DNA of 64,000 bases from Halanaerobiaceae bacterium (lineage in GTDB: Bacteria > Bacillota > Halanaerobiia > Halanaerobiales > Halarsenatibacteraceae). The stretch's first letter is position 1, and the number at the start of each line of letters is the position of its first letter. Of this stretch, positions 43,364-53,025 are shown in pieces. The notes beneath the pieces were generated by a model. That model ran no database searches. It was not told the origin of the DNA and saw only the letters and a list, made by a program, of their open reading frames with translations. The DNA lies in assembly GCA_003553225.1 (NCBI GenBank), contig PWDW01000024.1, positions 1 through 64,000 on the forward strand, given 5' to 3'. The translations under genes were made by a program, and so were the position numbers.

Positions 43364-44738
43364 GGGGAAAATATGGATTTTCATAACAGCAATTTTGCTG
43401 TTTATTATATGTACCTGTACTGCTGCAGGTCAAAATAAGATCAAGCTGGAAGAAGCCATTAATATTGGTATTGAAAACAATAATGAGCTAAGAGAAACCC
43501 GAAAAAACATATTAAATATGGAAAGAAATTTGAGAATACAAAAAGCAGGAAGGGATTGGAATCTTGAATTAAGTGGTGGGTACAGCTATATGTCTGACCC
43601 AGTTTATGAGGAAAGGTCTGATATATCATTAAGTTTATCTTCCTTTCGTGAATATCAGGGCTTTAATATTAATCCTTCACTGGGAATATCCGGGAGCAGT
43701 ACCGGTGATTTAATTAATTTTGAAGATAGCATTGATCTGTCAATAAATTTTAGTACAGTACTTTTTCCCCGAATTATAACTGAAAGTGAAGCCAGGGTTA
43801 AACAGCTCCAGGATAATATAATACTGCAGAAAGAAAGATATAAATATCAAGAAAATGATAAAATAATTGAATGGATAAGTGATTATCTTTCTTTAATACG
43901 GTCTCAAAAAAGAGTGGAATTTGGTCAAGAACAGCTGAAATACGCTAAAGATCACTATAACACCGTAAAACGTCAGTTAGAAATTGATGAAGCCGGGGAA
44001 AGAGATCTCATAAATGCTGAAATTTAAAAAAAAGATGCCCGAATAAATTTTAGACAGCTGGAGGAAAATTTTAATCAGGAGAATAAAAGTTTTGCCCTTA
44101 GCCTGGGTCTGGATGAAAATGAAGAATTAATAATTACTGATCAAGCAGAATATTTAAATAAAAAACAGGATTTAATTGAAAAAACAGATATTTTTCATGA
44201 TCAAAAAAGAAAAAAAGAATTGTTGCTGGAGAATAGTACCGCTCTGCTGGCCTTCGAAAATGAAAAAAAATGGGCCACAAAAGATCTGGTAAAGCTTAAA
44301 AAAGAAACAGCACCTGAAATAACTGTAGGCGGAAATTTTATGCTGCCGGATCCAGAATGGAGTGCGGATATATCTTTTTCGTACAGTGTTTTTGATGGGG
44401 GAGTAAGTGATCTAGAGATTGAAAAACAGCAGGATGAGTTAACTCATATAGAAAGAAATTATGAAGAACAAAAGCAGGAACTGTTAAGTGATCTGGAAAA
44501 TAAAATGAATAATCTATATTTGAGGAAAGAACAGAAAGAATTGAGTGAGCTGAGGCTGCAAAGAGAAGAAATGAACAGTCAGCATCAAAAAGAAAAACTG
44601 AACAGGGGCACAATAACTGAACTGGAATATAAGCAGCAGCTTTTGCAGGAAGATGAAAGTCATCTCACCCTAGAAGAGGCCCATGATTTAATTATGATCA
44701 GCAAATTAGAAATACTTAATATAACAGGTATTTTTTAA
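43347..44738 (+). pseudogene. Second TolC-family gene with one in-frame stop codon
   Basis: Reading from the ATG at 43347 (GGGAGGG six bases upstream, overlapping the previous gene) gives a signal peptide (IWIFITAILLFIICTCTAAG) and TolC-like coiled coil, ending RDLINAEI. There the frame meets TAA at 44025-44027. The same frame continues without any other stop as KKDARINFRQLEENF to the natural TAA at 44738, with a normal C-terminal TolC half (GTITELEYKQQLLQEDESHL). So one nonsense change splits an otherwise intact 463-codon gene; CAA to TAA (Gln) would suffice. A sequencing error or recent inactivation are both possible. No independent start for the second half is convincing. Confidence 0.82.
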
Positions 44739-44814
44739 GAATAAAACATTAAGATAAGAAAAATCATAAGAAAAACAACAAAAAATTATTGACAAATAAC
44801 AGGGAGGAAAACAA

Positions 44815-46869
44815 TTGCATTATCATGGACCCAGAGGAGACAGAAAAGATGACCGGGAGGTAAATTATCGGGAAACTTATTTTAGACTTTTAAAGTTTGC
44901 CCGCCCGTATTTACCTTTGATTATCATAGTGTTATTTTTGGCTCTGGCAGGTTCTTTTATTGGAGTCCTGCCGGACCAGGTCCTGGGTGTGGCCGTGGAT
45001 AATATTTTTAGTTATGGTCAGAGGAGTAATTCCGGTCAAATTCTTGAAGAAAGAGAACAGGCGGCTGTACTGAATGGGGAAAGAGCTCAGGATACAGATG
45101 AGGAATTAATATCTCCGGAAGATCAGTTTACCCGAATGCTGCCTATAACGCCATATATTGAAAGAGCAGTTGACTATATGTCTAACAACTGGATGAGAGA
45201 ATATCCGGCTGTGGTAACAGAGTCGGTTACTCTGGCTCTTGTTTTTATTATTCTTTTTATTTTGAGCAGGTTGCTTACCGTAATACAGGGTTTTATTACC
45301 GTGTATGTGGGCCAGTCCCTAATTTTTGATTTAAGGGGTAAAGTATATGGTCATCTGCAGAAACTTTCCTTTAAATATTATGAGAATAACCGTACCGGTG
45401 ATATAATGGCCCGGGTGGTAAATGATGTTGACTCCCTGGCAGATATGATTATTAATCCGGTTATTGACTTTGTGCGTAATGTTTCGGCTCTTATTTTTGT
45501 TTTATATTTTTGTTTGCTCTGGGACTGGAGGCTAACACTGCTGGCCTTAATTGCTGCTCCTCTGTTGATTATAACCACCAGATTTTTCGGTTTAAAATTT
45601 AGAAAAAATTTTCGCAGATTAAGAAAAAGAATTGGTGATCTTAATGGACTGCTTCAGGATAATATTGCCGGTATAAGGGTAATAAAAGGTTTTACTCGAG
45701 AAGATTATGAATATGAACGCTTTGAAGAAAAAAACAGGAAAAATTATCAGTCTCGTCTGCGTCTGGGAATACTCTTTCGTACTTTTCGGCCTATTATTGA
45801 TTTTTTGAATCAGGTGGGGACAATTGTTGTTCTGGGATACGGAAGCCTGAAGGTTTATGCCGGGTCAATAAGTCCGGGAATTTTTGTCACTTTTATTCGA
45901 TATTTACCCCGGCTGTATAACCCTATAACTGGTTTTTCCCGGTTTTACAATCAGATCCAGCAGGCCCTGGCCTCCTGTGAAAGAGTTTTTGAAGTTATGG
46001 ATATTGAGCCTGAAATCAAAGATGACCCTGATGCTAAAGATCTCAAAGAGGTTCAGGGACTGGTTGAATTTGATGATGTTTCATTTAGTTATGATGAAGA
46101 AGTAGAAGTTCTAAAAGATATAAATATTACTGTAAAACCGGGAGAGATGGCTGCTTTTGTGGGGCCCAGTGGAGCCGGTAAAACTACTCTAACTAATCTT
46201 ATCCCTCGTTTTTATGATCCGACGAGAGGTAAAATTAAAATTGATGGTTATGATCTGAAAAAAATAAAAGCACAGACCTTAAGATCCCATATTGGTATTG
46301 TGCAGCAGGATCCTTTTTTATTTAATGATACCCTGCTGGCTAATATTAATTACGGAAAACTGGATGCTGATGAAGATGAAGTAAAACAGGCCGCCCGGGC
46401 GGCCAACTGTGATAATTTTATTGAAGAAATGCCTAAGGGTTTTAATACAGTAATTGGTGAACGGGGGGTTAAACTGTCGGGAGGACAGAAACAGCGTGTT
46501 TCTATCGCCCGGGCTATTCTTGCTGATCCTAAAATATTAATTCTGGATGAAGCAACTTCCTCGGTAGATACCGAGACGGAGATATTGATTCAGAAGGCAA
46601 TAGATCATCTTGTTCAGGATAGGACCACTTTTGTCATTGCCCACCGCCTGTCAACTATTCAGGGAGCGGATAACATTATTGTTATGGATAAAGGGATGAT
46701 TGTGGAGACGGGAACCCATCAGGAACTTATTAATAATGATGGATTATACAGTAAACTGCACCAGCTGCAGTTTACTTCTCTTGAAAATAATGATAATACA
46801 AAGGAAGAATTTAATTCCGGACAATCTTTTCCAGATCTTAATTTGGGTGGGGAAGATGATATTTTTTAG
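44815..46869 (+). CDS. ABC exporter, fused permease and ATPase (MsbA/LmrA type)
   Basis: A 684-residue half-transporter that should work as a dimer. Six membrane helices precede an ATPase domain with Walker A GPSGAGKTT (near residue 452), Q-loop VQQDPF, signature LSGGQKQR, Walker B ILILDEATSSVD and the H-loop AHRLST. Between helices 1 and 2 there is an expanded polar loop of about 90 residues (from FSYGQRS to REYPAV), longer than usual. The TTG start at 44815 has GGGAGGA upstream. It follows two TolC-family genes, which suggests export across both membranes, although no membrane-fusion protein is present here. The substrate is unknown. Confidence 0.88.
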   Translation: MHYHGPRGDRKDDREVNYRETYFRLLKFARPYLPLIIIVLFLALAGSFIGVLPDQVLGVAVDNIFSYGQRSNSGQILEEREQAAVLNGERAQDTDEELISPEDQFTRMLPITPYIERAVDYMSNNWMREYPAVVTESVTLALVFIILFILSRLLTVIQGFITVYVGQSLIFDLRGKVYGHLQKLSFKYYENNRTGDIMARVVNDVDSLADMIINPVIDFVRNVSALIFVLYFCLLWDWRLTLLALIAAPLLIITTRFFGLKFRKNFRRLRKRIGDLNGLLQDNIAGIRVIKGFTREDYEYERFEEKNRKNYQSRLRLGILFRTFRPIIDFLNQVGTIVVLGYGSLKVYAGSISPGIFVTFIRYLPRLYNPITGFSRFYNQIQQALASCERVFEVMDIEPEIKDDPDAKDLKEVQGLVEFDDVSFSYDEEVEVLKDINITVKPGEMAAFVGPSGAGKTTLTNLIPRFYDPTRGKIKIDGYDLKKIKAQTLRSHIGIVQQDPFLFNDTLLANINYGKLDADEDEVKQAARAANCDNFIEEMPKGFNTVIGERGVKLSGGQKQRVSIARAILADPKILILDEATSSVDTETEILIQKAIDHLVQDRTTFVIAHRLSTIQGADNIIVMDKGMIVETGTHQELINNDGLYSKLHQLQFTSLENNDNTKEEFNSGQSFPDLNLGGEDDIF

Positions 46870-47316
46870 AAGACGAAAGTTCTGTCTTTTATTGAATGAA
46901 GCAAGGACAGCTTGTATCCGGATTTTTCACCAAAGAAGTGGCTGTGACTCATATTATATAAGATCAGTAATCTACTTTAGCACTTAACTAAAATAGTATT
47001 CTGCTGCAAATATTTTTATTATACAGAGATATAATTTTGCAAATTTCATTTTCCTACAAAGGATTTTATCGTTTCTTATTGAATATTATAATACAATGCA
47101 TCTATATCACATAACTAATTTAATCCACAAAATTATAAAAAATTTAATATAACAAATTAAAAACTCATATAATCAAATATAATCAAATATTAGCAAATAT
47201 ATAAGCAAATATAAAATAGATACAGCCTTCGGATTGCAAAAATATTATTTCTTATGTGTAACATATCATATAAAGAACCGAATGCTGTGTTATATACTAA
47301 GAGGAGTGATTAAGAT
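46870..47316. other. AT-rich intergenic region with short repeats
   Basis: About 450 bases with no supported gene. The notable structure is a run of near-identical 10-base units at 47171-47213. No clear promoter or terminator could be singled out. Confidence 0.5.
47171..47213. repeat. Short tandem repeat AATCAAATAT/TAGCAAATAT
   Basis: AATCAAATAT at 47171-47180 and 47181-47190, TAGCAAATAT at 47191-47200 and a further AAGCAAATAT a few bases later. The unit is close to the 13-bp repeat before the beta-galactosidase gene. Confidence 0.6.
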
Positions 47317-48435
47317 ATGTCTGAGAAACCAACCCGGAAACCCAAAAGACCGACCTTTTCTTCAGGTCCCTGTGCAAAATATCCATCTTTTGACCTCCAG
47401 AACTTATCATCCACACCTTTTGGGCGTTCACACAGGAGTGAAGAGGGTAAAAAGAAATTAAGTCTGGCAATTGATAAATCAAAAGAAATACTTGAATTAC
47501 CTGATGACTATCTGCTGGGAATTGTACCGGCTTCTGATACTGGAGCGGTTGAAATGGCTCTGTGGAATCTGCTCGGGCCCCGTCCGGTTGATGTTATTGC
47601 CTTTGAATCATTTGGTCATACCTGGGCTCAGGATATCAGAGAAGAACTGCAGCTTGAAGAACTAAGAGTGCTTTCTGCAGAGTATGGGAGACTACCCGAT
47701 CTTAGTAAAGTTAAGTTCAGCAGTGACGTGGTATTTACCTGGAATGGGACAACAAGCGGGGTGTGTGTACCCCATGGAGATTGGATTCCGGACAATCGAG
47801 AGGGTTTGACTATCTGTGATGCTACTTCAGCTGTTTTTGCCATGGATATAGCATGGGATAAAATTGATGTAGGTACATATTCCTGGCAGAAAGTCATGGG
47901 TGGTGAAGCAGCACATGGAATGTTGATTTTATCCCCAAGAGCTGTGGAAAGGGTAAAAAGTTATACTCCCGAATGGCCTTTACCTAAAATATTTCGTCTT
48001 TTCAAGAATGGTAGTTTTAATGAAGCTCTTTTTGCAGGCTCTACAATTAACACTCCTTCTTTACTCTGTACTCAGGATTACCTCGAATCTTTAAAATGGG
48101 CTGAATCTATTGGAGGGCTGAAAAATCTGATCAAACGCAGTAAAAATAATCTTGAGCAGATAGAGAAATTTGTTGATAAAAGAGACTGGATTAGTTTTTT
48201 AGCTGAGAAGCCGGAGATACGTTCTCATACCAGTGTTTGCCTTCAGCTGGATTTAAAAGAAGATAAAATTGACAAAATAGTACAGCTTCTGGCCAAAGAA
48301 GATGTGGCCTATGATATTTCTTCTTATCGGGCTGCTCCTCCGGGACTTAGAATCTGGTGTGGTTCAACAGTTGAGAGCAAGGACATTACTATTTTATGCA
48401 GCTGGCTGGACTGGGCTTACCAAAAGGTGAGGTGA
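47317..48435 (+). CDS. serC: Phosphoserine transaminase (TIGR01365-like)
   Basis: A 372-residue class V aminotransferase. [12 protein letters not shown] at the start, [33 protein letters not shown] (PLP-binding Asp) and the catalytic Lys in [15 protein letters not shown] are as in the alternative SerC branch (TIGR01365) rather than the E. coli type. It would transaminate 3-phosphohydroxypyruvate with glutamate in serine synthesis. GAGGAG precedes the ATG. serA and serB are not in this window, so the pathway role rests on family assignment. Confidence 0.85.
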   Translation: MSEKPTRKPKRPTFSSGPCAKYPSFDLQNLSSTPFGRSHRSEEGKKKLSLAIDKSKEILELPDDYLLGIVPASDTGAVEMALWNLLGPRPVDVIAFESFGHTWAQDIREELQLEELRVLSAEYGRLPDLSKVKFSSDVVFTWNGTTSGVCVPHGDWIPDNREGLTICDATSAVFAMDIAWDKIDVGTYSWQKVMGGEAAHGMLILSPRAVERVKSYTPEWPLPKIFRLFKNGSFNEALFAGSTINTPSLLCTQDYLESLKWAESIGGLKNLIKRSKNNLEQIEKFVDKRDWISFLAEKPEIRSHTSVCLQLDLKEDKIDKIVQLLAKEDVAYDISSYRAAPPGLRIWCGSTVESKDITILCSWLDWAYQKVR

Positions 48436-48541
48436 ATAAGGTAATATAAGGTGAAATAAATTCATCTGTTACATTATAAGTTTAGCAAACCAGATATATA
48501 TATTTATATAAAAATAATAAAAAAATAATGAGGTGTCCGTT

Positions 48542-49351
48542 ATGGCATTTGTACAGTTTGATTTTTATTCTAAAATACTGGATCTAGAAACATCTATGAA
48601 TGTAATTTTACCCCAGCAGAGAAGTGAAGAAGAGGTTCAGGATGATTTATCCAATCTTGATTATATTATGCCGGAAAAAAACTTTCCGGTACTTTATTTA
48701 CTGCACGGACTTTCTGATAGTCATAGTGCCTGGATGAGGAAAACAGCAATTGAAAGGTATGCTTCCGAAAAAGGTCTGGCCGTTGTTATGCCGGCTGTGC
48801 ACAGGAGTTTTTATACGGACATGAAACAGGGTTATCCTTACTGGACATTTATAAGCAGAGAGGTTCCACTTATTGCCAGAAGATATTTTCCCCTTTCCCA
48901 AAAGAGAACCGATAATTTTGTGGCAGGTCTCTCAATGGGAGGTTTTGGGGCTTTTAAAATTGCTCTGAACAGGCCGGAAAAGTTTTCAGCTGCAGCCAGT
49001 CTGTCCGGTGCCCTGGATTTAATCCAGCTAATTAAGAATGAAGAGGGGGAGATGAATGAAGAGTTTAAAATGATTTTTGGAGATCTGGAAAACATAAAAA
49101 ACAGCAGGAATGATTTATGTTCTATTTTAAAATCAGGCAGAGTAAATGCGGCTGATTATCCTGATTTATATCAGTGCTGTGGGCAGGATGATTTTTTATA
49201 TAAAAATAATCTGCAATTTAAAAAAGCTGCCTTGGAGTCAGATATTAATTTGACATATGAGGAAGATGCTGGCGAAGAACACACCTGGAGTTACTGGGAT
49301 AATAAGATTCAGAGAGTACTGGACTGGCTGCCGGTAAATGCTGAACTCTAA
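48542..49351 (+). CDS. Esterase D/EstA-family alpha/beta hydrolase
   Basis: A 269-residue cytoplasmic serine hydrolase of the putative-esterase (tributyrin esterase) family. VLYLLHGLSDSHSAWMRKT forms the oxyanion region, GLSMGGFGAFKIAL contains the nucleophile Ser near residue 127, and GEEHTWSYWD near the end supplies the catalytic His. ATG at 48542 is selected because the GAGGTG immediately before serves as Shine-Dalgarno; the upstream GTG is part of it. Natural substrates are likely short-chain acyl esters or carbohydrate acetates. It is probably monocistronic. Confidence 0.85.
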   Translation: MAFVQFDFYSKILDLETSMNVILPQQRSEEEVQDDLSNLDYIMPEKNFPVLYLLHGLSDSHSAWMRKTAIERYASEKGLAVVMPAVHRSFYTDMKQGYPYWTFISREVPLIARRYFPLSQKRTDNFVAGLSMGGFGAFKIALNRPEKFSAAASLSGALDLIQLIKNEEGEMNEEFKMIFGDLENIKNSRNDLCSILKSGRVNAADYPDLYQCCGQDDFLYKNNLQFKKAALESDINLTYEEDAGEEHTWSYWDNKIQRVLDWLPVNAEL

Positions 49352-49451
49352 GAAAATAAATTTATATTGTAATTAATTATATATATTTGTTTTGTTTTTC
49401 GGATAACAAAGTTTTAAGAAATGGTTTTAAATTTTCGGGGAGCTGAATCTT

Positions 49452-50006
49452 TTGGAATTTTTTCTTTTGGTCTTCAGCACATTATTTATTGCAGAAATGG
49501 CGGATAAAAGCCAGCTGGTTACTTTTTGTTTATCTGTTTCTAATTCGGGATTAAAAGTTTTTCTGGGAGCTTTTATTGCTCTGAGTTTAAATATTGGCCT
49601 GGTGGTAATTTTTGGTTCTATTATCGTAAATCTTATTCCTCAAAATATTATAATATTAATCGGAGCTGCAATCTTTCTTGGTATTGGCTTTTACACCTTT
49701 TTTAGTGATCAAGAAAGTAAGCCGGTAACCTGTCCTGGTTCCGGATTCTGGACGGCTTTTACCCTTATTTTTATTGCGGAGATGGGAGATAAAACTCAGC
49801 TTGCAGTGCTCTCTCTTATTGCGGTTAGCAGTGATCCGCTGGTGGTACTGGCCGGTTCATTAAGTGCTATGGCTCTCAATCATGCCCTGGCAGCATTTCT
49901 GGGCAGCAGGTATATTTCAAAAATACCCAGGAAAAAACTGAATTTTATTGTTGCCTTTTTATTTGTATTTCTGGGAATAATGATTATTTTTGCAGAATTT
50001 GTATAA
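49452..50006 (+). CDS. GDT1/TMEM165 (UPF0016) family cation transporter
   Basis: A 184-residue membrane protein with six helices in two halves. Each half carries the family motif ExxDKS/T: FIAEMADKSQLVTF near residue 14 and FIAEMGDKTQLAVL near 108. Members export Mn2+ or exchange Ca2+/Mn2+ for protons. The TTG at 49452 has GGGGAG upstream and starts directly at the first helix. There is no manganese riboswitch visible before it. Length is standard. Confidence 0.88.
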   Translation: MEFFLLVFSTLFIAEMADKSQLVTFCLSVSNSGLKVFLGAFIALSLNIGLVVIFGSIIVNLIPQNIIILIGAAIFLGIGFYTFFSDQESKPVTCPGSGFWTAFTLIFIAEMGDKTQLAVLSLIAVSSDPLVVLAGSLSAMALNHALAAFLGSRYISKIPRKKLNFIVAFLFVFLGIMIIFAEFV

Positions 50007-50074
50007 ACAGATTTACAGCTGGTTTGAATAATATATTTTATTTTTTAAAATTATTCACAAAGGAGGAGTAATTT

Positions 50075-51004
50075 ATGTCCAGAACCGGTAAAAGAGTTAT
50101 TTTTGTTGTCATTTTATTTGGAGCCCTGCTGGCAGTTGGTATATTGATTACCGCACCGGAAGAAAGACCGGCTGTAGAAAACAGAGAACTGGTGGGCAGG
50201 ATTAAATTAAGTGGTTCTATAGTTGATACTCATCCGGGTTTTGGTACGGCGGCAATCACTCCGGAATTGGTAGGTAGACGTATTCGGGAAGCAGAGGACA
50301 GAAATTTACAGGCAGTGGTTCTTAGAATTGATTCTCCAGGTGGAAGTGTAGCAGCTTCTCAGGAAATATATAATATAATACAGCAGGCTGAAATACCAAT
50401 AATAATATCAATGGGAGATATGGCTGCTTCCGGGGGTTATTATATTTCGGCTCCGGCAGATGTTATAGTGGCTCAACCGGGAACCATGACCGGATCCATT
50501 GGAGTTATTTATCAAACAATAAATCCGGAAGGTCTCCTGGATATGCTGGGTATTAAAATGGAAACTATTACTTCTGGAGAACATAAAGATATGGCTATCA
50601 GGGAATTGACTGATGAAGAAAGACAGCTGCTTCAGGATCTGACAGATAATTTTTATGACCAGTTTATTGATGATATTGTTGGGGGCAGAGATATGGATGA
50701 AAGTGATATTCGGGAACTGGCAACTGGAGAAATATTCAGCGGTCAGCAGGCTCTAAATCATGGTCTTGTTGATCTGTTAGGTGGAATGGATGAAGCCCTT
50801 GCGGCTGCCGGCCGGGAGGCTGAACTGGATGATCCTGTATATTATGATTTTCCGGAACCTGGTTTATGGGAACAGCTTAGGTTTTTTACGGCTAATTTCC
50901 CGGAGTTTATTTCCCTGATATTCTCATCTTCAGAAGAAAAAATAGCTGATAAAATAGAAGATACTCTAAAATCATCAATAGAGTACAGAGTACCCGGTTA
51001 TTAA
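50075..51004 (+). CDS. sppA: Signal peptide peptidase SppA
   Basis: A 309-residue membrane-anchored S49 serine peptidase that degrades residual signal peptides. One N-terminal helix (VIFVVILFGALLAVGILIT) anchors it. RIDSPGGSVAASQEIY, the nucleophile Ser in DMAASGGYYIS (near residue 128) and the general-base Lys in TSGEHKDM (near 178) are present. This is the short, single-domain type. AAGGAGG precedes the ATG. It is followed closely by Yip1 and MoxR genes on the same strand. Confidence 0.92.
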   Translation: MSRTGKRVIFVVILFGALLAVGILITAPEERPAVENRELVGRIKLSGSIVDTHPGFGTAAITPELVGRRIREAEDRNLQAVVLRIDSPGGSVAASQEIYNIIQQAEIPIIISMGDMAASGGYYISAPADVIVAQPGTMTGSIGVIYQTINPEGLLDMLGIKMETITSGEHKDMAIRELTDEERQLLQDLTDNFYDQFIDDIVGGRDMDESDIRELATGEIFSGQQALNHGLVDLLGGMDEALAAAGREAELDDPVYYDFPEPGLWEQLRFFTANFPEFISLIFSSSEEKIADKIEDTLKSSIEYRVPGY

Positions 51005-51050
51005 TATTTCATAATAAATGATAATTATGAGTACAGAGGGGGCAAAAAGG

Positions 51051-51629
51051 GTGAATAATTTAGACCTGATGATTGGTATATTTACAGACCCGGCAGCTGC
51101 TTTAAACGAAATCTCCTATAGAAAGCCAATTTTCTGGTCAGCAATTATATTTTTGGTTTTCAATATGATCAACAATATTATAAGTCAGTACTTTGTGAAT
51201 CCTCTTTTTTTACAGAACAGAACTTATCTGCTGTTATATTTGTTTGTGGTTCCTTTGGTCGGTATTTTATCTCTTTTGATTATGACTTTTATTTTTTCGG
51301 TTTCCGGCAGTATTATTGGAGGAGAATGGGATTTCTGGGGTCTTTTTTCCTCTTTTGGTTTTATTAGTGTAGTCAATGTTATACTTCCGTTTATAGCACT
51401 TTTTGTGGTTCGTTTAAACAGCCAGGATTTACTGTATATTTCATTTTCAATTTTGTTTATCTGGACTAGTATTCTAATTATTATTTCTTTAAGAGAGTGT
51501 ATGTATCTGGGAACGGGAAGGGCTTTAATAGCTTATTTTTTGAGTTATGTTGTTGGTTTTATTTTACTGGCAGCTGCTGTAATTGTTCCTCTGGTTATTT
51601 TCATGCTGATGGGTTCTTTATTGATTTAA
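51051..51629 (+). CDS. Yip1 family membrane protein
   Basis: A 192-residue membrane protein with five helices and the Yip1 opening LMIGIFTDPAAALNEISYRKPIFWS. The role in bacteria is unknown. The GTG at 51051 is preferred because GAGGGGG lies 8 bases before it, whereas the ATG at 51018 lacks a site. It lies 46 bases after sppA and 35 before MoxR, so the three genes may be one transcript. Confidence 0.78.
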   Translation: MNNLDLMIGIFTDPAAALNEISYRKPIFWSAIIFLVFNMINNIISQYFVNPLFLQNRTYLLLYLFVVPLVGILSLLIMTFIFSVSGSIIGGEWDFWGLFSSFGFISVVNVILPFIALFVVRLNSQDLLYISFSILFIWTSILIIISLRECMYLGTGRALIAYFLSYVVGFILLAAAVIVPLVIFMLMGSLLI

Positions 51630-51664
51630 GTGGACCATAATTTTTTTATTCCGGGAGGAATAAT

Positions 51665-52609
51665 ATGATTGACGAAAAAATAAGGAAACTAAAACAAAAT
51701 ATTGCCCGGGTTATAGTGGGTAAACAGGAAGTTGTTGACCTGCTATTAACCGGTCTCTTAGCCGGGGGACATATATTAATCAATGATGTCCCGGGCACCG
51801 GAAAAACCAAACTGGTAAAAAGTCTGGCCCGTTCTATTAATGCCAGCTTTAAGAGAATTCAATTCACCCCCGACCTGCAGCCTGCTGATATTACAGGAAT
51901 GTATTACTATAATCAAAAAAAGGGTGATTTTGAATTTAGACCCGGGCCTATAATGAACAATATTATACTTGCAGATGAAATAAACAGGGCTGTACCCCGC
52001 ACCCAATCAAGTCTGCTGGAGGCAATGCAGGAAAAACAGGTGACTATAGAAGGTGAGTATCATCGGCTTAAAGAACCATTTATGGTGATTGCCACCCAAA
52101 ACCCGGTGGAGCTGGAGGGGACTTTTCCCTTACCGGAAGCTCAGCTGGACCGATTTTTTATGGAAGTTGCCATGGGATATCCTGATAAAAATGAAGAAAT
52201 AAAAATTATGCAGAGATTTAAGCGGAAGTCCCCCCTGTCAGACCTAAAACCGGTTATTGAGGCTGAAGATATAATCTCTTTACGGAAAAAAGTACAGGAG
52301 ATTGAAATATCCAGAGTTTTATTGGAATATATTAGGGATTTGAGTCGGGAAACACGTCAGGAAGAAAAAATTGAACTGGGTATCAGTCCCCGGGGTTCAC
52401 TGTTTTTGATGCAGGCAGCTCAGGCTTATAGTTTTGTGACCGGACGTAAATATGTTCTTCCAGATGATATTAAATTTTTGTTTCCCTACCTGGCCCGACA
52501 CCGTATAAAACTAAAATATGAACATCAGCTGACCGGAGAAGGAAGAGATGAGTTTATTGAGGAAATATTAACCAGGGTAGAAGTTCCGGCTGAAGATATA
52601 GATGATTGA
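51665..52609 (+). CDS. MoxR family AAA+ ATPase
   Basis: A 314-residue AAA+ chaperone-like ATPase. Walker A DVPGTGKTKLVK (near residue 41), Walker B ILADEINRAVPRTQSSLLEAMQE (near 100), sensor ATQNPVELEGTFPLPEAQLDRF and a C-terminal lid with ELGISPRGSLFLM and YVLPDDIKFLFPYLARHRI are typical. MoxR proteins normally act with DUF58/vWA partners; the only DUF58 gene in this window is 22 kb upstream, so they may cooperate at a distance. GGGAGGA precedes the ATG. Confidence 0.9.
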   Translation: MIDEKIRKLKQNIARVIVGKQEVVDLLLTGLLAGGHILINDVPGTGKTKLVKSLARSINASFKRIQFTPDLQPADITGMYYYNQKKGDFEFRPGPIMNNIILADEINRAVPRTQSSLLEAMQEKQVTIEGEYHRLKEPFMVIATQNPVELEGTFPLPEAQLDRFFMEVAMGYPDKNEEIKIMQRFKRKSPLSDLKPVIEAEDIISLRKKVQEIEISRVLLEYIRDLSRETRQEEKIELGISPRGSLFLMQAAQAYSFVTGRKYVLPDDIKFLFPYLARHRIKLKYEHQLTGEGRDEFIEEILTRVEVPAEDIDD

Positions 52610-52633
52610 TTGGAAACAAAAAGGGTATACATC

Positions 52634-52662
52634 TTGACATTTAATGAAGAGTAATATATAAT
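52634..52662 (+). promoter_or_regulatory. Consensus promoter for the T-box-pheA transcript
   Basis: TTGACA (52634-52639), 17-base spacer, TATAAT (52657-52662). The start near 52669 lies just ahead of T-box stem I. Confidence 0.8.
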
Positions 52663-52681
52663 TAATAAAAATTAAAATATA

Positions 52682-52945
52682 ATAAAAACTGGGAACAGGG
52701 AAAGTAGAGGACTGTATTTTTTCTAAAGCGAGTCCGGAATGGTGGAAGCCGGTCAAAAATACAGTACTTGAAGTTCCCCTGGGAGTTATGAGCTGAAATT
52801 AAAGTAGGTTTTATCGGTTAGTCCTCCGTTAGAGGGACAGGCTATTGTTAACCAGTAGCTTTTTGAGTATGGGCTATTTAGACAGCTTAAAAAGATGGTA
52901 CCGCGAAGTGACCTTCGTTCTTTTATAGGACGGAGTTTTTTTTAT
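52682..52945 (+). ncRNA. T-box leader upstream of pheA
   Basis: The leader has the stem I elements AAAGTAGA and GGTGGAAGCCGGT, the T-box sequence AAAAAGATGGTACCGCG (52888-52904) that pairs with the uncharged tRNA end, and a terminator (stem CTTCGTTC/GGACGGAG, loop TTTTATA, then eight T) at about 52912-52945. The specifier codon lies in TACTTGAAGTTC after the upper stem; UAC (Tyr) and UUC (Phe) are both possible by eye. Either fits an aromatic amino-acid operon. Confidence 0.92.
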
Positions 52946-53025
52946 TGGGCAAAGTTATTATTCATAAATAAGTCGGTTTTAAATAATTTTTAAAATAGCT
53001 ATTTTTTTAAAAAAGGAGTGAAAAG

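Noticed and set aside
44220-44738. Separate 172-codon gene downstream of the interrupted TolC-family gene
   Set aside because: It is the same frame as the upstream part, starts inside the coiled coil and has no ribosome-binding site; it is the second half of one broken gene.
43347-44738. Stop-codon recoding (UAA read as an amino acid) to explain the interrupted TolC and VOC genes
   Set aside because: UAA is used as the normal terminal stop in most genes here and no recoding element is visible; mutation or sequencing error is simpler.
47160-47220. CRISPR-like repeat
   Set aside because: Units are only about 10 bases, contiguous and without spacers; no cas genes are in the window.
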